Source of the DNA: Butyricicoccus sp. OM04-18BH
GTDB lineage: Bacteria > Bacillota > Clostridia > Oscillospirales > Butyricicoccaceae
NCBI RefSeq assembly: GCF_003481705.1
Contig: NZ_QULN01000002.1
Coordinates: 310,001 to 374,000 of the forward strand
DNA: 64,000 nucleotides
Direction: 5' to 3'
In this document: piece after piece, positions 53,617-63,780 of the stretch
How positions within the stretch are numbered: position 1 is the first letter of the stretch
How the letters are laid out: each line of letters begins with the position of its first letter
Notes under the pieces: generated by a model
What the model was told of the DNA's origin: nothing
The model's input: only the letters and a program-made list of their open reading frames with translations
Database searches by the model: none
Program-made: the position numbers and the translations under genes

Positions 53617-53626
53617 AAGCATGTGC
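53617..53626 (+). other. attR core of the feoB element
   Basis: AAGCATGTGC, preceded inside the element by GCACGC and followed by the resumed feoB codons ATG GGG TTC GGC TGC. The TG at 53622-53623 corresponds to that of attL. Confidence 0.85.
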
Positions 53627-54445
53627 ATGGGGTTCGGCTGCAACGCCTGCGGCGTAACCGGCTGCCGCATTATCGACTCACCCCGTGAGCGTCTGATCGC
53701 CATCCTCACCAACAGCTTTGCACCGTGCAACGGGCGCTTTCCCCTGCTGATTTTCCTGTGCGCAGTATTCTTCGATGCCGGATCAGCCGGCGGCGCACTG
53801 CTGCTGACCGGCGTGATCGCCGGGAGCGTCCTGCTTACGCTTGCAGCCTCCCGGCTGCTCTCAGCCTTCTTTCTGCGCGGTCTGCCCTCCTCGTTCGTGC
53901 TGGAGCTTCCGCCCTACCGCGCGCCGCAGCCGGGCAGGGTGATCGTGCGCAGCGTGCTCGACCGCACGGTGTTCGTGCTCGGCCGCGCGATGATTGTTGC
54001 GGCGCCTGCCGGTGCGCTCATCTGGCTGCTCGCAAACATCACGGTCAGCGGCAGCTCCCTGTACGGCAGCATGACCGCCTTTCTCGATCCGTTTGGGCGC
54101 TTCTTCGGTCTGGACGGAGTCATTCTGGCGGCCTTTCTGCTCGGCTTCCCGGCAAACGAGCTCGTCATGCCGCTCATCGTCCTCGGTTATCTCTCCGGGG
54201 GCACACTTGCCGATGTCTCCGACCTGCTCTCTTTTCGCGCCCTTCTGCTTGCAAACGGCTGGACCGCCTGCACCGCACTTTGCACACTCCTGTTCACCAT
54301 CTGCCACTGGCCGTGCTCGACGACCTGCCTTACAGTTTTCAGGGAGACCCGCTCGGTGCGATATACGCTTGCCGCCATCGCGCTCCCGACCTGCTTCGGA
54401 CTTGCGCTCTGCGCACTCGTGCGGCTGCTCTGTGTGCCGCTGTAA
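53627..54445 (+). CDS. feoB: FeoB, 3' part, separated from its start by the element
   Basis: The 272 codons begin MGFGCNACGVTGCRIIDSPR, exactly where the 5' part ends (SMC at 42609), and contain the Gate motifs and membrane helices of FeoB down to the stop at 54445. Joined to codons 1-355 they give a 627-residue FeoB of normal size. The open frame extends upstream into element DNA (to 53528), but no good ribosome site is seen, so this part is probably not translated by itself. Confidence 0.88.
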   Translation: MGFGCNACGVTGCRIIDSPRERLIAILTNSFAPCNGRFPLLIFLCAVFFDAGSAGGALLLTGVIAGSVLLTLAASRLLSAFFLRGLPSSFVLELPPYRAPQPGRVIVRSVLDRTVFVLGRAMIVAAPAGALIWLLANITVSGSSLYGSMTAFLDPFGRFFGLDGVILAAFLLGFPANELVMPLIVLGYLSGGTLADVSDLLSFRALLLANGWTACTALCTLLFTICHWPCSTTCLTVFRETRSVRYTLAAIALPTCFGLALCALVRLLCVPL

Positions 54446-54446
54446 A

Positions 54447-54491
54447 AAGACACCCTCCGTCATCTAAAAAGATGTTCGGAGGGTGTTTTAC
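54447..54491. terminator. Bidirectional terminator after feoB and the ABC exporter operon
   Basis: ACACCCTCCG and CGGAGGGTGT flank a short region with an inner ATCT/AGAT pairing; A and T runs lie on both sides. Confidence 0.8.
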
Positions 54492-54492
54492 G

Positions 54493-56415
54493 TTATTCCA
54501 GTTCAAACGCACCGGTATAAAGCTGATAGTATTTGCCGTGCTCTTCGATAAGCTGCTCGTGATTGCCGCGCTCGATGATATGGCCGAGCTCGAGCACCAT
54601 GATAACATCTGCGTTCTGCACGGTGGACAGGCGATGCGCGATAACGAACACCGTTCTGCCGTGCATCAGACCATCCATGCCGGCCTGAACAATCGCCTCG
54701 GTACGGGTGTCGATCGAGCTGGTCGCCTCATCGAGGATCATGACCGGAGGATCTGCGACCGCAGCACGGGCGATCGAGAGCAGCTGACGCTGACCCTGGG
54801 ACAGGCTGCCGCCGTCACCGCCGATGAGTGTATCATAGCCGTCCGGCAGGCGGCGGATGAAATCGTCCGCACCGGCAAGCTGCGCCGCTGCGACGATCTC
54901 CTCATCCGTCGCATCAAGATTGCCGTAGCGGATATTATCCCGGATCGTGCCGGTAAACAGATTGGTGTCCTGAAGCACGATGCCCAGCGAACGACGGAGA
55001 TCGGACTTTTTGATCTTGTTGATATTGATGCCGTCATAGCGGATTTTACCGTCTGCTATGTCATAGAAGCGGTTGATGAGGTTGGTGATTGTGGTCTTGC
55101 CCGCGCCGGTCGCGCCGACAAAGGCTACCTTCTGCCCCGGCTCGGCGTACAGCGTCACATCGTGCAGAACGATCTTATCCGGATTATAGCCGAAGTCCAC
55201 ATCGTAAAAGCGCACATCGCCGCGCAGCTGCGTGTAGGTCGTCGTACCATCCTCATGCGGATGCTTCCACGCCCAGATACCGGTTTTATCCGTCGTCTCG
55301 ACGAGGCTGCCTTCGTGGTCGTAGCGTGCATTGACGAGCGTTACATAGCCGTTGTCGACCTCCGGTTCCTCGTCCATCAGCTCAAAGATACGCTCCGCGC
55401 CTGCGAGCGCCATGATGATCGAATTGAACTGCTGCGAAATCTGTGTCACCGGCATGGTAAACGATTTGGTCAGCTGGAGGAAGGATGCGATCACGCCGAT
55501 GGTGATGCTGTCGCCGACAACACCGGACAGTGCGAGTGCGCCGCCGACTACCGCGACCAGAACATACAGCAGATTACCGATGTTGCCCATGATCGGCATC
55601 AGGATGTTCGCAAAGGTGTTTGCATTGCAGGCCGCCTGACGCAGCTCATCATTCAGCGTGTCGAACTGCTCCCTGCACTTGTCCTCGTGGCAGAACACCT
55701 TGATGACCTTCTGACCGTTTATCATCTCCTCGATATAGCCGTTGACCTTGCCGAGAGAGGTCTGCTGTGCAAGGAAGAAGCGCGCGGACCTGCCGCCGAT
55801 GCTCCTGACCACGACGAGCATGACCGCGATGCCAAGCAGCACGAACAGAGTCAGCCAGACGTTCGTGACGAGCATGCCGATGAACACGGAAATAATGGTC
55901 ATGGCGGACGAGAACATCTGCGGCACCGACTGACTGAGCATCTGCTGGAGCGTATCGGTATCGTTCGTGAAGTGGCTCATGAGGTCGCCATGCGTATGCG
56001 TATCAAAATAACGGATCGGCAGCGTCTGCATGTGCTCGAACATATCGTCGCGGACGCGCTTGAGTACGCCCTGCGAAATACCGACCATCAGCCAGTTATA
56101 AAGGAAGGTCGTGCCGATGCCGATGAAATAGATGACCGCCATGCCCATCAGCGCGTGGATAAGCTGCGTGAACACGGGAGACGCCTGCAGGAGCAGCGGC
56201 GCGACATAATCGTCGATCAGGCTCTTGAGGAACATCGAACCGGCAACGTTCGCGACGGCCGACAGCGCAATGCAGATCAGAACCACGCCAAACTGAATGC
56301 CGTAGTCCCTGCCGATATATTTCATCAGACGGTTCAGCGTTTTTTTCGGATTCTTGCTGCGCTTTCCGCCCATCGGTCTGCGGCCGCCGGGACCGCGCAT
56401 CTGAGGTCCTGCCAT
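54493..56415 (-). CDS. ABC exporter, ATP-binding/permease subunit 2
   Basis: The 640-residue half-transporter has a six-helix membrane domain (about 40-330) and an ATPase domain (about 395-635) with Walker A GATGAGKTT, signature LSQGQRQLL, Walker B MILDEATSS and the H-loop IAHRLST. The N-terminus is Gly/Arg-rich. Its ATG overlaps the previous stop (TAATG), so it likely pairs with the upstream subunit as a heterodimeric multidrug-type exporter (LmrCD-like). Confidence 0.92.
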   Translation of the reverse strand: MAGPQMRGPGGRRPMGGKRSKNPKKTLNRLMKYIGRDYGIQFGVVLICIALSAVANVAGSMFLKSLIDDYVAPLLLQASPVFTQLIHALMGMAVIYFIGIGTTFLYNWLMVGISQGVLKRVRDDMFEHMQTLPIRYFDTHTHGDLMSHFTNDTDTLQQMLSQSVPQMFSSAMTIISVFIGMLVTNVWLTLFVLLGIAVMLVVVRSIGGRSARFFLAQQTSLGKVNGYIEEMINGQKVIKVFCHEDKCREQFDTLNDELRQAACNANTFANILMPIMGNIGNLLYVLVAVVGGALALSGVVGDSITIGVIASFLQLTKSFTMPVTQISQQFNSIIMALAGAERIFELMDEEPEVDNGYVTLVNARYDHEGSLVETTDKTGIWAWKHPHEDGTTTYTQLRGDVRFYDVDFGYNPDKIVLHDVTLYAEPGQKVAFVGATGAGKTTITNLINRFYDIADGKIRYDGININKIKKSDLRRSLGIVLQDTNLFTGTIRDNIRYGNLDATDEEIVAAAQLAGADDFIRRLPDGYDTLIGGDGGSLSQGQRQLLSIARAAVADPPVMILDEATSSIDTRTEAIVQAGMDGLMHGRTVFVIAHRLSTVQNADVIMVLELGHIIERGNHEQLIEEHGKYYQLYTGAFELE

Positions 56416-58145
56416 TATTCCTCACCGCCCTTTCTGTTCTGCTGGTTGTAGATTTCCTGATAAATTCGATTATCTGCGAGCAGCTCGTCGTGCGTGCCGA
56501 TCGCCTGCACCGCGCCGCCGTCAAGGATAACGATCTGGTCGGCCTCCTGCACGGAGGAAACACGCTGCGCGATGATGATCTTGGTGGTGTTCGGGATTTC
56601 CTCTGCGAATGCCCTTCGGATAAGCGCATCGGTCTTGGTATCGACCGCGCTCGTCGAGTCATCGAGGATAAGGATCTTCGGCTTTTTCAGCAGTGCGCGC
56701 GCGATGCACAGACGCTGCTTCTGGCCGCCCGAAACATTGCTGCCGCCCTGCTCGATGTGTGTGTCGTATTTATCCGGCATCTGCTGGATGAATTCGTCCG
56801 CCTGTGCGAGCCTGCATACACGCACAAGCTCGTCGTCCGAGGCGTTTTCATTGCCCCAGCGCAGATTTTCCTTGATGGTGCCCGAGAAGAGGACGTTCTT
56901 CTGGAGGACCATTGCGACCTCGTCGCGCAGTGTCTCGATGTCGTAGTCGCGGACATCTACACCGCCGACCTTGACCGAGCCGCGCGTTACATCGTACAGG
57001 CGCGGAATGAGCTGCACCAGCGTAGACTTTGCCGAGCCGGTGCCGCCGAGGATACCGATGGTCTGACCGGAATAGATGTGCAGATTTACATCTCGAAGCG
57101 CGAGCTTGTGCTCGTCGCCCTTGTAGCTGAAATCGACCGCGTCAAAGTCGATCGAGCCGTCCTTTACTTCGCAGACCGGCTGCGCTGGATTGTGCAGATC
57201 AGGTTTTTCGCTCAGGAGCTCCGCAACTCGTTCTGCGCTCGCCTTCGCCATCGTGATCATGACGAAAACCATCGCGACCATCATCAGACTCATCAGGATC
57301 TGCATGATATAGGAGAACATGCTGGTCAGCTCGCCGGTCGTCATCGAACCGCTCACGATCAGACGCGCGCCGAACCACGAGACGAGCAGCATGCACGCAT
57401 ACATGCAGAACTGCATGAGCGGCATATTGCACGCGAGGGTCTTCTGCGCCTTGGAGAACGTGCGGTACAGCAGTTCAGAGACGTTCTCGAACTTCTCGGC
57501 CTCGTGATCCTCGCGGACATATGCCTTGACCACGCGGATACCGTGCACGTTTTCCTGTACGACCGTGTTCAGACGGTCATAAATTTTGAACACACGCTCG
57601 AATACCGGGCCGACCATCTTCATCAGAATGCCCAGACCGATCGCGAGAACCGGCAGCACGGCAACAAAGATGAGCGCCATGTTTCTGTTGATCTTTGCGG
57701 CCATGACGAAAGCAAAGATCAGCATGACCGGGCATCGCACTGCGATGCGCGTGCACATCTGAAATGCGTTCTGCACGTTCGTGACATCCGTCGTCAGACG
57801 GGTAACGATAGAGCCGGTGGAGAACTTGTCGATGTTGGAGAACGAAAAGTCCTGCACCGCATAGTACATATCGTGTCTGAGATTGCGCGCAAAGCCGGTC
57901 GAAGCGCGCGCAGCATAGGTGCCGGCCGCCGCGCCGAATACGAGCGCGAGCATCGCACACGCCACGAGAATAAAGCCGTATTTCCCGATGGCGCTCATAT
58001 TCTGTGCGTCGATGCCCTTGTCGATGAGCTCCGCCATGACAAACGGAATGAGTACCTCCATGACGACCTCGAGCACAACGAAAAGCGGCGTGAGAAGCGC
58101 GTCTTTTTTGAACTCACGCACGCTTTTCAACAGCTGTTTTACCAT
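56415..58145 (-). CDS. ABC exporter, ATP-binding/permease subunit 1
   Basis: The 576-residue half-transporter has a membrane domain (about 15-300) and an ATPase domain (about 335-570) with Walker A GGTGSAKST, signature VSGGQKQRL, Walker B ILILDDSTSAVD and H-loop IAQRVSS. In this subunit the residue after Walker B is Asp (DDS), not the catalytic Glu, so this ATP site is probably degenerate while subunit 2 (DEA) is active, as in known heterodimers. The start follows GGGAGGG and overlaps the MarR gene. Confidence 0.92.
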   Translation of the reverse strand: MVKQLLKSVREFKKDALLTPLFVVLEVVMEVLIPFVMAELIDKGIDAQNMSAIGKYGFILVACAMLALVFGAAAGTYAARASTGFARNLRHDMYYAVQDFSFSNIDKFSTGSIVTRLTTDVTNVQNAFQMCTRIAVRCPVMLIFAFVMAAKINRNMALIFVAVLPVLAIGLGILMKMVGPVFERVFKIYDRLNTVVQENVHGIRVVKAYVREDHEAEKFENVSELLYRTFSKAQKTLACNMPLMQFCMYACMLLVSWFGARLIVSGSMTTGELTSMFSYIMQILMSLMMVAMVFVMITMAKASAERVAELLSEKPDLHNPAQPVCEVKDGSIDFDAVDFSYKGDEHKLALRDVNLHIYSGQTIGILGGTGSAKSTLVQLIPRLYDVTRGSVKVGGVDVRDYDIETLRDEVAMVLQKNVLFSGTIKENLRWGNENASDDELVRVCRLAQADEFIQQMPDKYDTHIEQGGSNVSGGQKQRLCIARALLKKPKILILDDSTSAVDTKTDALIRRAFAEEIPNTTKIIIAQRVSSVQEADQIVILDGGAVQAIGTHDELLADNRIYQEIYNQQNRKGGEE

Positions 58146-58651
58146 TTTTTCTGTCCCTCCCGGCATAATTTTCCTTGGTACTGCTCCAGATTGGAGCGAA
58201 TTTTCTCGCTGACGGAAAACCAGCCCTTCAGCTCCTCCTCTGTGATGCCCCGGCGCAGCAGCTGCTCCATCTGCGCCATGCGCTCGGTAATTCGTTCGTC
58301 CATCGCGCGCGCACGGTCGGTCAGCACCAGACGCTTGAGCCGTCCGTCATGCGCGACCGGCTCGCGGCGCAGGATACCGTGCTGCTCCATGAGCTGCAGA
58401 ATTCCCGTGGCGGTCGAGCGGCGCATCTGGAACGCGCTCTCGATATCCTTTTGAAACAGATCGCCTTCCTTTTCGCGCAGGATCAGATGATGCACGATCA
58501 TCGCCTGCATGCCGGTCACATTGGCCGAGTCGGTACTTTTTTCTATCATGCACGCCATCTGACGCCGAAGCAGGTTGTGCAGCATACCGATTTCTGCCCC
58601 GATGCGGTCATTCGAGTGGCCGCAGCATTCGTTATGGTCACAGCGACACAT
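58139..58651 (-). CDS. MarR-family regulator with cysteine-rich N-terminus
   Basis: The 170-residue winged-helix protein (recognition region RRSTATGILQLMEQHGILRR, wing DGRLKRLVLT) is the first gene of the operon with the ABC exporter. Its first twelve residues, MCRCDHNECCGH, hold four Cys and two His, which could sense metal or oxidants. A palindrome in its promoter suggests autorepression. GGAGG precedes the ATG by six bases. Confidence 0.9.
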   Translation of the reverse strand: MCRCDHNECCGHSNDRIGAEIGMLHNLLRRQMACMIEKSTDSANVTGMQAMIVHHLILREKEGDLFQKDIESAFQMRRSTATGILQLMEQHGILRREPVAHDGRLKRLVLTDRARAMDERITERMAQMEQLLRRGITEEELKGWFSVSEKIRSNLEQYQGKLCREGQKKW

Positions 58652-58666
58652 TGTTAGCCTCCTTAC

Positions 58667-58711
58667 TGTTAGTTTGCTAACATATTATACATCACTCATT
58701 CTCAATGTCAA
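58667..58711 (-). promoter_or_regulatory. Promoter and operator of the marR-ABC operon
   Basis: On the minus strand TTGACA (58711-58706) and TATAAT (58689-58684) are 16 bp apart. Directly downstream TGTTAG-CAAA-CTAACA (58682-58667) is a perfect inverted repeat, and a third CTAACA lies next to the start codon. Confidence 0.82.
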
Positions 58712-58823
58712 CCGACTTCACAGAATATTCACAAAATCGGCTGCAATGCAAAAACGGAGCGCGGCGACATTCCATGGAGCGACAAACGCGCGGCAAAAAA
58801 ATCAGGATATGCGCCTGACTTTT

Positions 58824-58920
58824 TACAAACACAGAGACCCCCCGAGAACCGGAAAGTTCTCGGAGGGTCTCTGTGCAATAGCCCTTGATTTGAAGGGCCT
58901 TGACCCTTCAAATCGAAGAA
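58824..58920 (-). terminator. Double hairpin after gdhA
   Basis: CAGAGACCC...GGGTCTCTG (58830-58875, about 19 bp with one mismatch) and GATTTGAAGGG/CCCTTCAAATC (58887-58914) follow the gdhA stop. The T run is weak. The stretch from here to the marR promoter holds no gene I can see. Confidence 0.65.
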
Positions 58921-58927
58921 GAAAGTC

Positions 58928-60337
<1,410 letters not shown>

Positions 60338-60363
60338 TTACATACATGCGGTAGTATGGTTAT

Positions 60364-60392
60364 AGTATATAATATTCCTCGGAAAAGTGCAA
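60364..60392 (-). promoter_or_regulatory. gdhA promoter
   Basis: TTGCAC (60392-60387) and TATACT (60369-60364) on the minus strand are 17 bp apart. The 346-base gap 60272-60617 otherwise holds the gdhA leader, an A/T-rich middle without recognisable features, and the HD gene promoter. Confidence 0.7.
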
Positions 60393-60562
60393 TAATTTAG
60401 CAGGTTAAAATTATACATTTTTTTCATGGAAAAACAGGTCTGGAATTGGTGGTTTTCCTCATAAAATGAAGTCTGACTTTTCTCGACTTGCAAAATGGCG
60501 GTATTTCAGTGAATATCTGGCAGCCGCTCCTGTCCGCAGCACCGGGATATAAGGTATGCTGC

Positions 60563-60592
60563 TTGCTGTTTTCCCCGTTACGGTGATATAAT
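60563..60592 (+). promoter_or_regulatory. Promoter of the HD-domain gene
   Basis: TTGCTG and TATAAT are 18 bp apart, 26 bases before the start. Confidence 0.6.
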
Positions 60593-60617
60593 CTTTTCAA
60601 AAAAGGAGGCTCTTTTT

Positions 60618-61124
60618 ATGATAAATATTTCCGCGCTTGCCGCCGCGGCCGCCCATTATGATGCCGGAGACCCGCGCCGCGTACAGCATTTCATCAAGGT
60701 CTACGGCTACTGCCGCCTTCTCAGGCTGAGTGAAAGGCTGGACGCACATACGCAGAACATGCTCGAGGCCGCGGCGCTGCTGCACGACATCGGCATCCAT
60801 GAAGCCGAGCGCCAGCACGGCTCGTCTGCCGGTCCGTATCAGGAGCAGGAAGGACCTGCGGTCGCCCGTCCGCTGCTCTCTGCGGCAGACGCAGACGAAA
60901 GCGAGATCGAACGCATCTGCTGGCTGATCGCCCATCATCATAGCTGTCAAGCCGGCGAAGACACCGATTTCCGCATTCTGCTCGAAGCGGACTTTCTCGT
61001 CAACGCAGACGAGGACAGTCTGCCGCGCGAGAGCATTGCCTCTGCGCGCGAGCGCCTGTTCCGGACGGACAGCGGCAAAAAGCTGCTCGATGATATTTTT
61101 CTCTCAGAGCCATACATTATATAA
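60618..61124 (+). CDS. HD-domain protein (probable phosphohydrolase)
   Basis: The 168-residue protein has the HD signature: His in RRVQHFIKVYGY, HDIG in ALLHDIGIHEAE, and a later His pair in LIAHHHSC with Asp in LLEADFLVNAD. Such proteins hydrolyse nucleotides or phosphoesters with a metal pair. AAAAGGAGG precedes the ATG. The substrate is unknown. A terminator (AAAGAGCGCG/CGCGCTCTTT, 61139-61172) follows. Confidence 0.87.
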   Translation: MINISALAAAAAHYDAGDPRRVQHFIKVYGYCRLLRLSERLDAHTQNMLEAAALLHDIGIHEAERQHGSSAGPYQEQEGPAVARPLLSAADADESEIERICWLIAHHHSCQAGEDTDFRILLEADFLVNADEDSLPRESIASARERLFRTDSGKKLLDDIFLSEPYII

Positions 61125-61138
61125 GGATATAAGGACAG

Positions 61139-61172
61139 AAAGAGCGCGGACACAACGTTCGCGCTCTTTGCG
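61139..61172. terminator. Bidirectional terminator between the HD gene and but
   Basis: AAAGAGCGCG and CGCGCTCTTT form a 10-bp stem usable in both directions. Confidence 0.85.
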
Positions 61173-61185
61173 TATCTCTCCGAAA

Positions 61186-62526
61186 TTATCGCTTGTTGGA
61201 GCGTCTCCACAGACGCATCTTCTCTGCGTCCTTGATCAGCTGCTCGCGGAAATCCGGGTGCGCAACCGAAATCAGCGCTTCCGCACGCTGCCATGCAGTC
61301 AGACCCTTGAGGTTGACCTTGCCGTACTCGGTTACGAACCAGTGTGCGCACGGACGGGCATCGGTAACGACCGAACCTGTCTCGAGCGTCGGACGAATGC
61401 GGCTCTCAAGCGTGCCGTCCTTCTTCTTGAAGGTGGACGAGCAGCAGATGAAGCTCTTGCCGCCTCTGGACAGGTATGCGCCGAGCACGAAGTCGAGCTG
61501 ACCGCCTGCACCGGAGATCTGCTTGATGCCTGCGGACTCCGCATTCATCTGACCGAACAGGTCAACGTCAACGATGTTGTTGATCGAAATGAAGTTATCG
61601 ATCTGCGCGATGGTGCGCGCATCGTTGGTGTAGGAAACCGGAGCGGACATGCACTCGGGGTTGTTGTTCACATAATCATACAGCTTCTGGGTGCCTGCGC
61701 CGAATGCGAACACCTGCTTGCCGGTGTCGATGGCCTTCTTCGAACCATTGATCTTGCCTGCCTTTGCGATGTCAACAAAGGCGTCGACGTACATCTCGGT
61801 GTGGACGCCGAGATCCTTGAGGTCGGACTCTGCGATCATTGCGCCGACGGTGTTCGGCATACCGCCGATGCCCAGCTGGAGGCACGCACCGTTCGGGATC
61901 TCCTCAACGATCAGCTTTGCAACCGCCTCATCGACTGCGGTCGGTGCAGCGCCGCCGCCCATCTGCGGCATGGGCTCATCATTCTCGACGATCATATCGA
62001 CCTCGGAAACATGGATTGCTTCCTCGTACAGACCGAGGCAGCGCGGCATATACTTGTTGACCTCGACGATAACAACATCGGAAGCCTCGCAGACTGCCTT
62101 GAGGTGGGACGCCTGCGGACCGAAGCTGAACCAGCCCTGCGCATCCATCGGAGCGACCTGGATCATGGTAACGTTGATGCGGCCGACGTTCTCGCGGTAC
62201 CAGCGCGGCAGCTCGGAGTAGCGCAGCGCGGAATAGAAGCCGAAGCCCTCCGTGCAGGCCTTGCGCTCGATGCCCGACAGATGCCAGGAGTTCCAGGTCA
62301 GCTTGTCTGCAACATCCGGCACATCGAAAATCGCCGGCCGACGCATGAGCACGCCGCCGCGGAAGTTTACGTTCTCCAGCTCGTCCATGCGTGCGGCGAG
62401 CGCCTTGTCGAGCGCGTTCGGCGTGCCGGTGCACCAGCCGTAATCGACCCAGTCTCCGCTCTTGACGACCTTGACGGCCTCCTCGGGCGTCGTCAGCTTG
62501 CTTTTATAAAGTGCTGCGAAATCCAT
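61186..62526 (-). CDS. but: Butyryl-CoA:acetate CoA-transferase
   Basis: The 446-residue family I CoA-transferase moves CoA from butyryl-CoA to acetate, the last step of butyrate formation in gut clostridia. It shows [20 protein letters not shown] near the N-terminus, the [13 protein letters not shown] loop, the catalytic Glu in HTEMYVDAF, and the [18 protein letters not shown] segment. 4-hydroxybutyrate or propionyl CoA-transferase is the alternative; the sequence looks closest to But. It is a single-gene unit with its own promoter. Confidence 0.88.
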   Translation of the reverse strand: MDFAALYKSKLTTPEEAVKVVKSGDWVDYGWCTGTPNALDKALAARMDELENVNFRGGVLMRRPAIFDVPDVADKLTWNSWHLSGIERKACTEGFGFYSALRYSELPRWYRENVGRINVTMIQVAPMDAQGWFSFGPQASHLKAVCEASDVVIVEVNKYMPRCLGLYEEAIHVSEVDMIVENDEPMPQMGGGAAPTAVDEAVAKLIVEEIPNGACLQLGIGGMPNTVGAMIAESDLKDLGVHTEMYVDAFVDIAKAGKINGSKKAIDTGKQVFAFGAGTQKLYDYVNNNPECMSAPVSYTNDARTIAQIDNFISINNIVDVDLFGQMNAESAGIKQISGAGGQLDFVLGAYLSRGGKSFICCSSTFKKKDGTLESRIRPTLETGSVVTDARPCAHWFVTEYGKVNLKGLTAWQRAEALISVAHPDFREQLIKDAEKMRLWRRSNKR

Positions 62527-62596
62527 TGATATGACCTCCTGATGCGGAGCGTGTTTTCGTTTCGCGCTCCTTGTTTATTCTTTAACAATCGCATAC

Positions 62597-62625
62597 ATTA
62601 TACTATATTCCTCTGTTTCGGTCAA
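62597..62625 (-). promoter_or_regulatory. but promoter
   Basis: On the minus strand TTGACC (62625-62620) and TATAAT (62602-62597) are 17 bp apart. GGAGGT lies before the start codon. Confidence 0.75.
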
Positions 62626-62756
62626 GCAATCCCGGGCAATATACCCATCATTTTACCAGAACAGTCCTGTTTTGCCACCGTATCGGTTAAAATATGCACA
62701 TCACTCCTCCCCTGACGTTTTTTCTGCGCCGTAAAAAAATTTTTTAATTTTCCCTC

Positions 62757-62784
62757 TTGATTTATCACAGTAAAGTATTATAAT
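62757..62784 (+). promoter_or_regulatory. Promoter of the amino-acid ABC importer
   Basis: TTGATT (62757-62762) and TATAAT (62779-62784) are 16 bp apart, followed by AGGAGG before the ATG. Confidence 0.7.
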
Positions 62785-62824
62785 AGTAAACAAGTTAACC
62801 ACTGAATTTTAGGAGGATATCCCT

Positions 62825-63688
62825 ATGAAAACCAAGAGACTGCTCGCGCTGCTCTCCGCAGGCGCACTGAGTGTATCCATGCTCGCCGGCTGCGGCTCCA
62901 CCGCGAAGACCGACGACACCGCTTCTGACAGCGCTGCCTCTGATACGTCCGCTTCCGCAGACAGCGATCTGGAATACGTCAAGAGCCAGGGCAAGCTGGT
63001 CGTCGGCATCACCGATTTCGCACCGATGGATTATAAGGAAGACGGCTCGGACGAGTGGATCGGCTTTGACGCCGACATGGCAAAGGCTTTCGCCGAGAGC
63101 ATCGGCGTAGAGGCTGAGTTTCTTGAGATCAACTGGAACAACAAGATCATGGAGCTTGACGGCAAGGGCGTTGACGCTGTATGGAACGGCATGACGCTGA
63201 CCGACGAGGTCAAGACCTCCATGAACTGCTCCAACCCGTATGCGACCAACGCACAGGTCGTTGTCGTTCCGTCCGATAAGGCGGACGCTGCCAAGGATCT
63301 GGACGGCGTTAAGGAGTTGTCCTTCGCAGTTGAGGCTGGTTCCGCAGGCGCTGCTGCCGCTGATGCGCTCGGTCTGACCGCTACCGAGGTACAGTCTCAG
63401 GCAGATGCCCTGATGGAAGTTGCCGCCGGCACCTCTGATGCCTGCGTCATCGACCTGCTGATGGCCGGCGCGATGATCGGCGAGGGCACCAGCTACCCGA
63501 ACCTCGTTTACACGCTCGACCTCAACGAGGCAAACGGCGACGAGCCGGAAAACTACGTTGTCGGCTTCCGCAAGGATTCCGATCTGACCGCTGCATTCAA
63601 TGATTTCTACAAGTCCGCTTACGAGGACGGCACCGTTGAAAAGCTCGCAGAGAAGTACGGCGTACAGGAAGCTATCGTCGCTCCGTAA
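62825..63688 (+). CDS. Amino-acid ABC transporter substrate-binding lipoprotein
   Basis: The 287-residue precursor has a lipoprotein signal (LAGC, C23), a low-complexity Ser/Asp/Ala linker, and a solute-binding family 3 domain: GKLVVGITDFAPMDY, GFDADMAKAFAESIGVE and the hinge and ligand segments WNGMTLTDEV and AVEAGSAGAAAA. It captures a polar amino acid outside the membrane for the permease encoded next. Confidence 0.93.
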   Translation: MKTKRLLALLSAGALSVSMLAGCGSTAKTDDTASDSAASDTSASADSDLEYVKSQGKLVVGITDFAPMDYKEDGSDEWIGFDADMAKAFAESIGVEAEFLEINWNNKIMELDGKGVDAVWNGMTLTDEVKTSMNCSNPYATNAQVVVVPSDKADAAKDLDGVKELSFAVEAGSAGAAAADALGLTATEVQSQADALMEVAAGTSDACVIDLLMAGAMIGEGTSYPNLVYTLDLNEANGDEPENYVVGFRKDSDLTAAFNDFYKSAYEDGTVEKLAEKYGVQEAIVAP

Positions 63689-63780
63689 TCCTGCAACTAA
63701 ACAAAAAATCAGCGCAAGGCAGAGGGCATCAATTCGTCTTCTGCCTTTGCATTCAGAGAGGATAAAGAGAGGAACCAACC

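Larger units (their letters stand above)
42600..53626. mobile_element. 11-kb integrated element inside feoB with a large serine recombinase
   Basis: Both ends carry AAGCATGTGC, at 42600-42609 and 53617-53626. Removing one copy and the DNA between (11,017 bp) rejoins feoB in frame. Joining the inner ends gives two 22-bp arms around TG with 18 of 22 positions symmetrical, as expected for attP. The element contains an intact large serine recombinase (50812-52359), a tiny upstream ORF, a LytTR regulator near the right end, a MATE exporter, a feoA-feoB fusion, an FUSC-like protein, an aldo/keto reductase and three pseudogenes. No conjugation or replication genes are seen, so it may rely on other elements to move. 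Confidence 0.88.

Noticed and set aside
42600..53626. Split feoB explained by an inversion or assembly join
   Set aside because: Both halves have the same orientation, a direct repeat marks both joints, the frame is exactly restored, the inner ends form a palindrome, and a matching recombinase is present. An assembly artefact would not produce all of these.
53725..56451. 908-codon open frame on the plus strand
   Set aside because: It runs opposite the ABC exporter and out of frame over the feoB 3' part. Its His/Arg-rich translation is typical of shadow frames.
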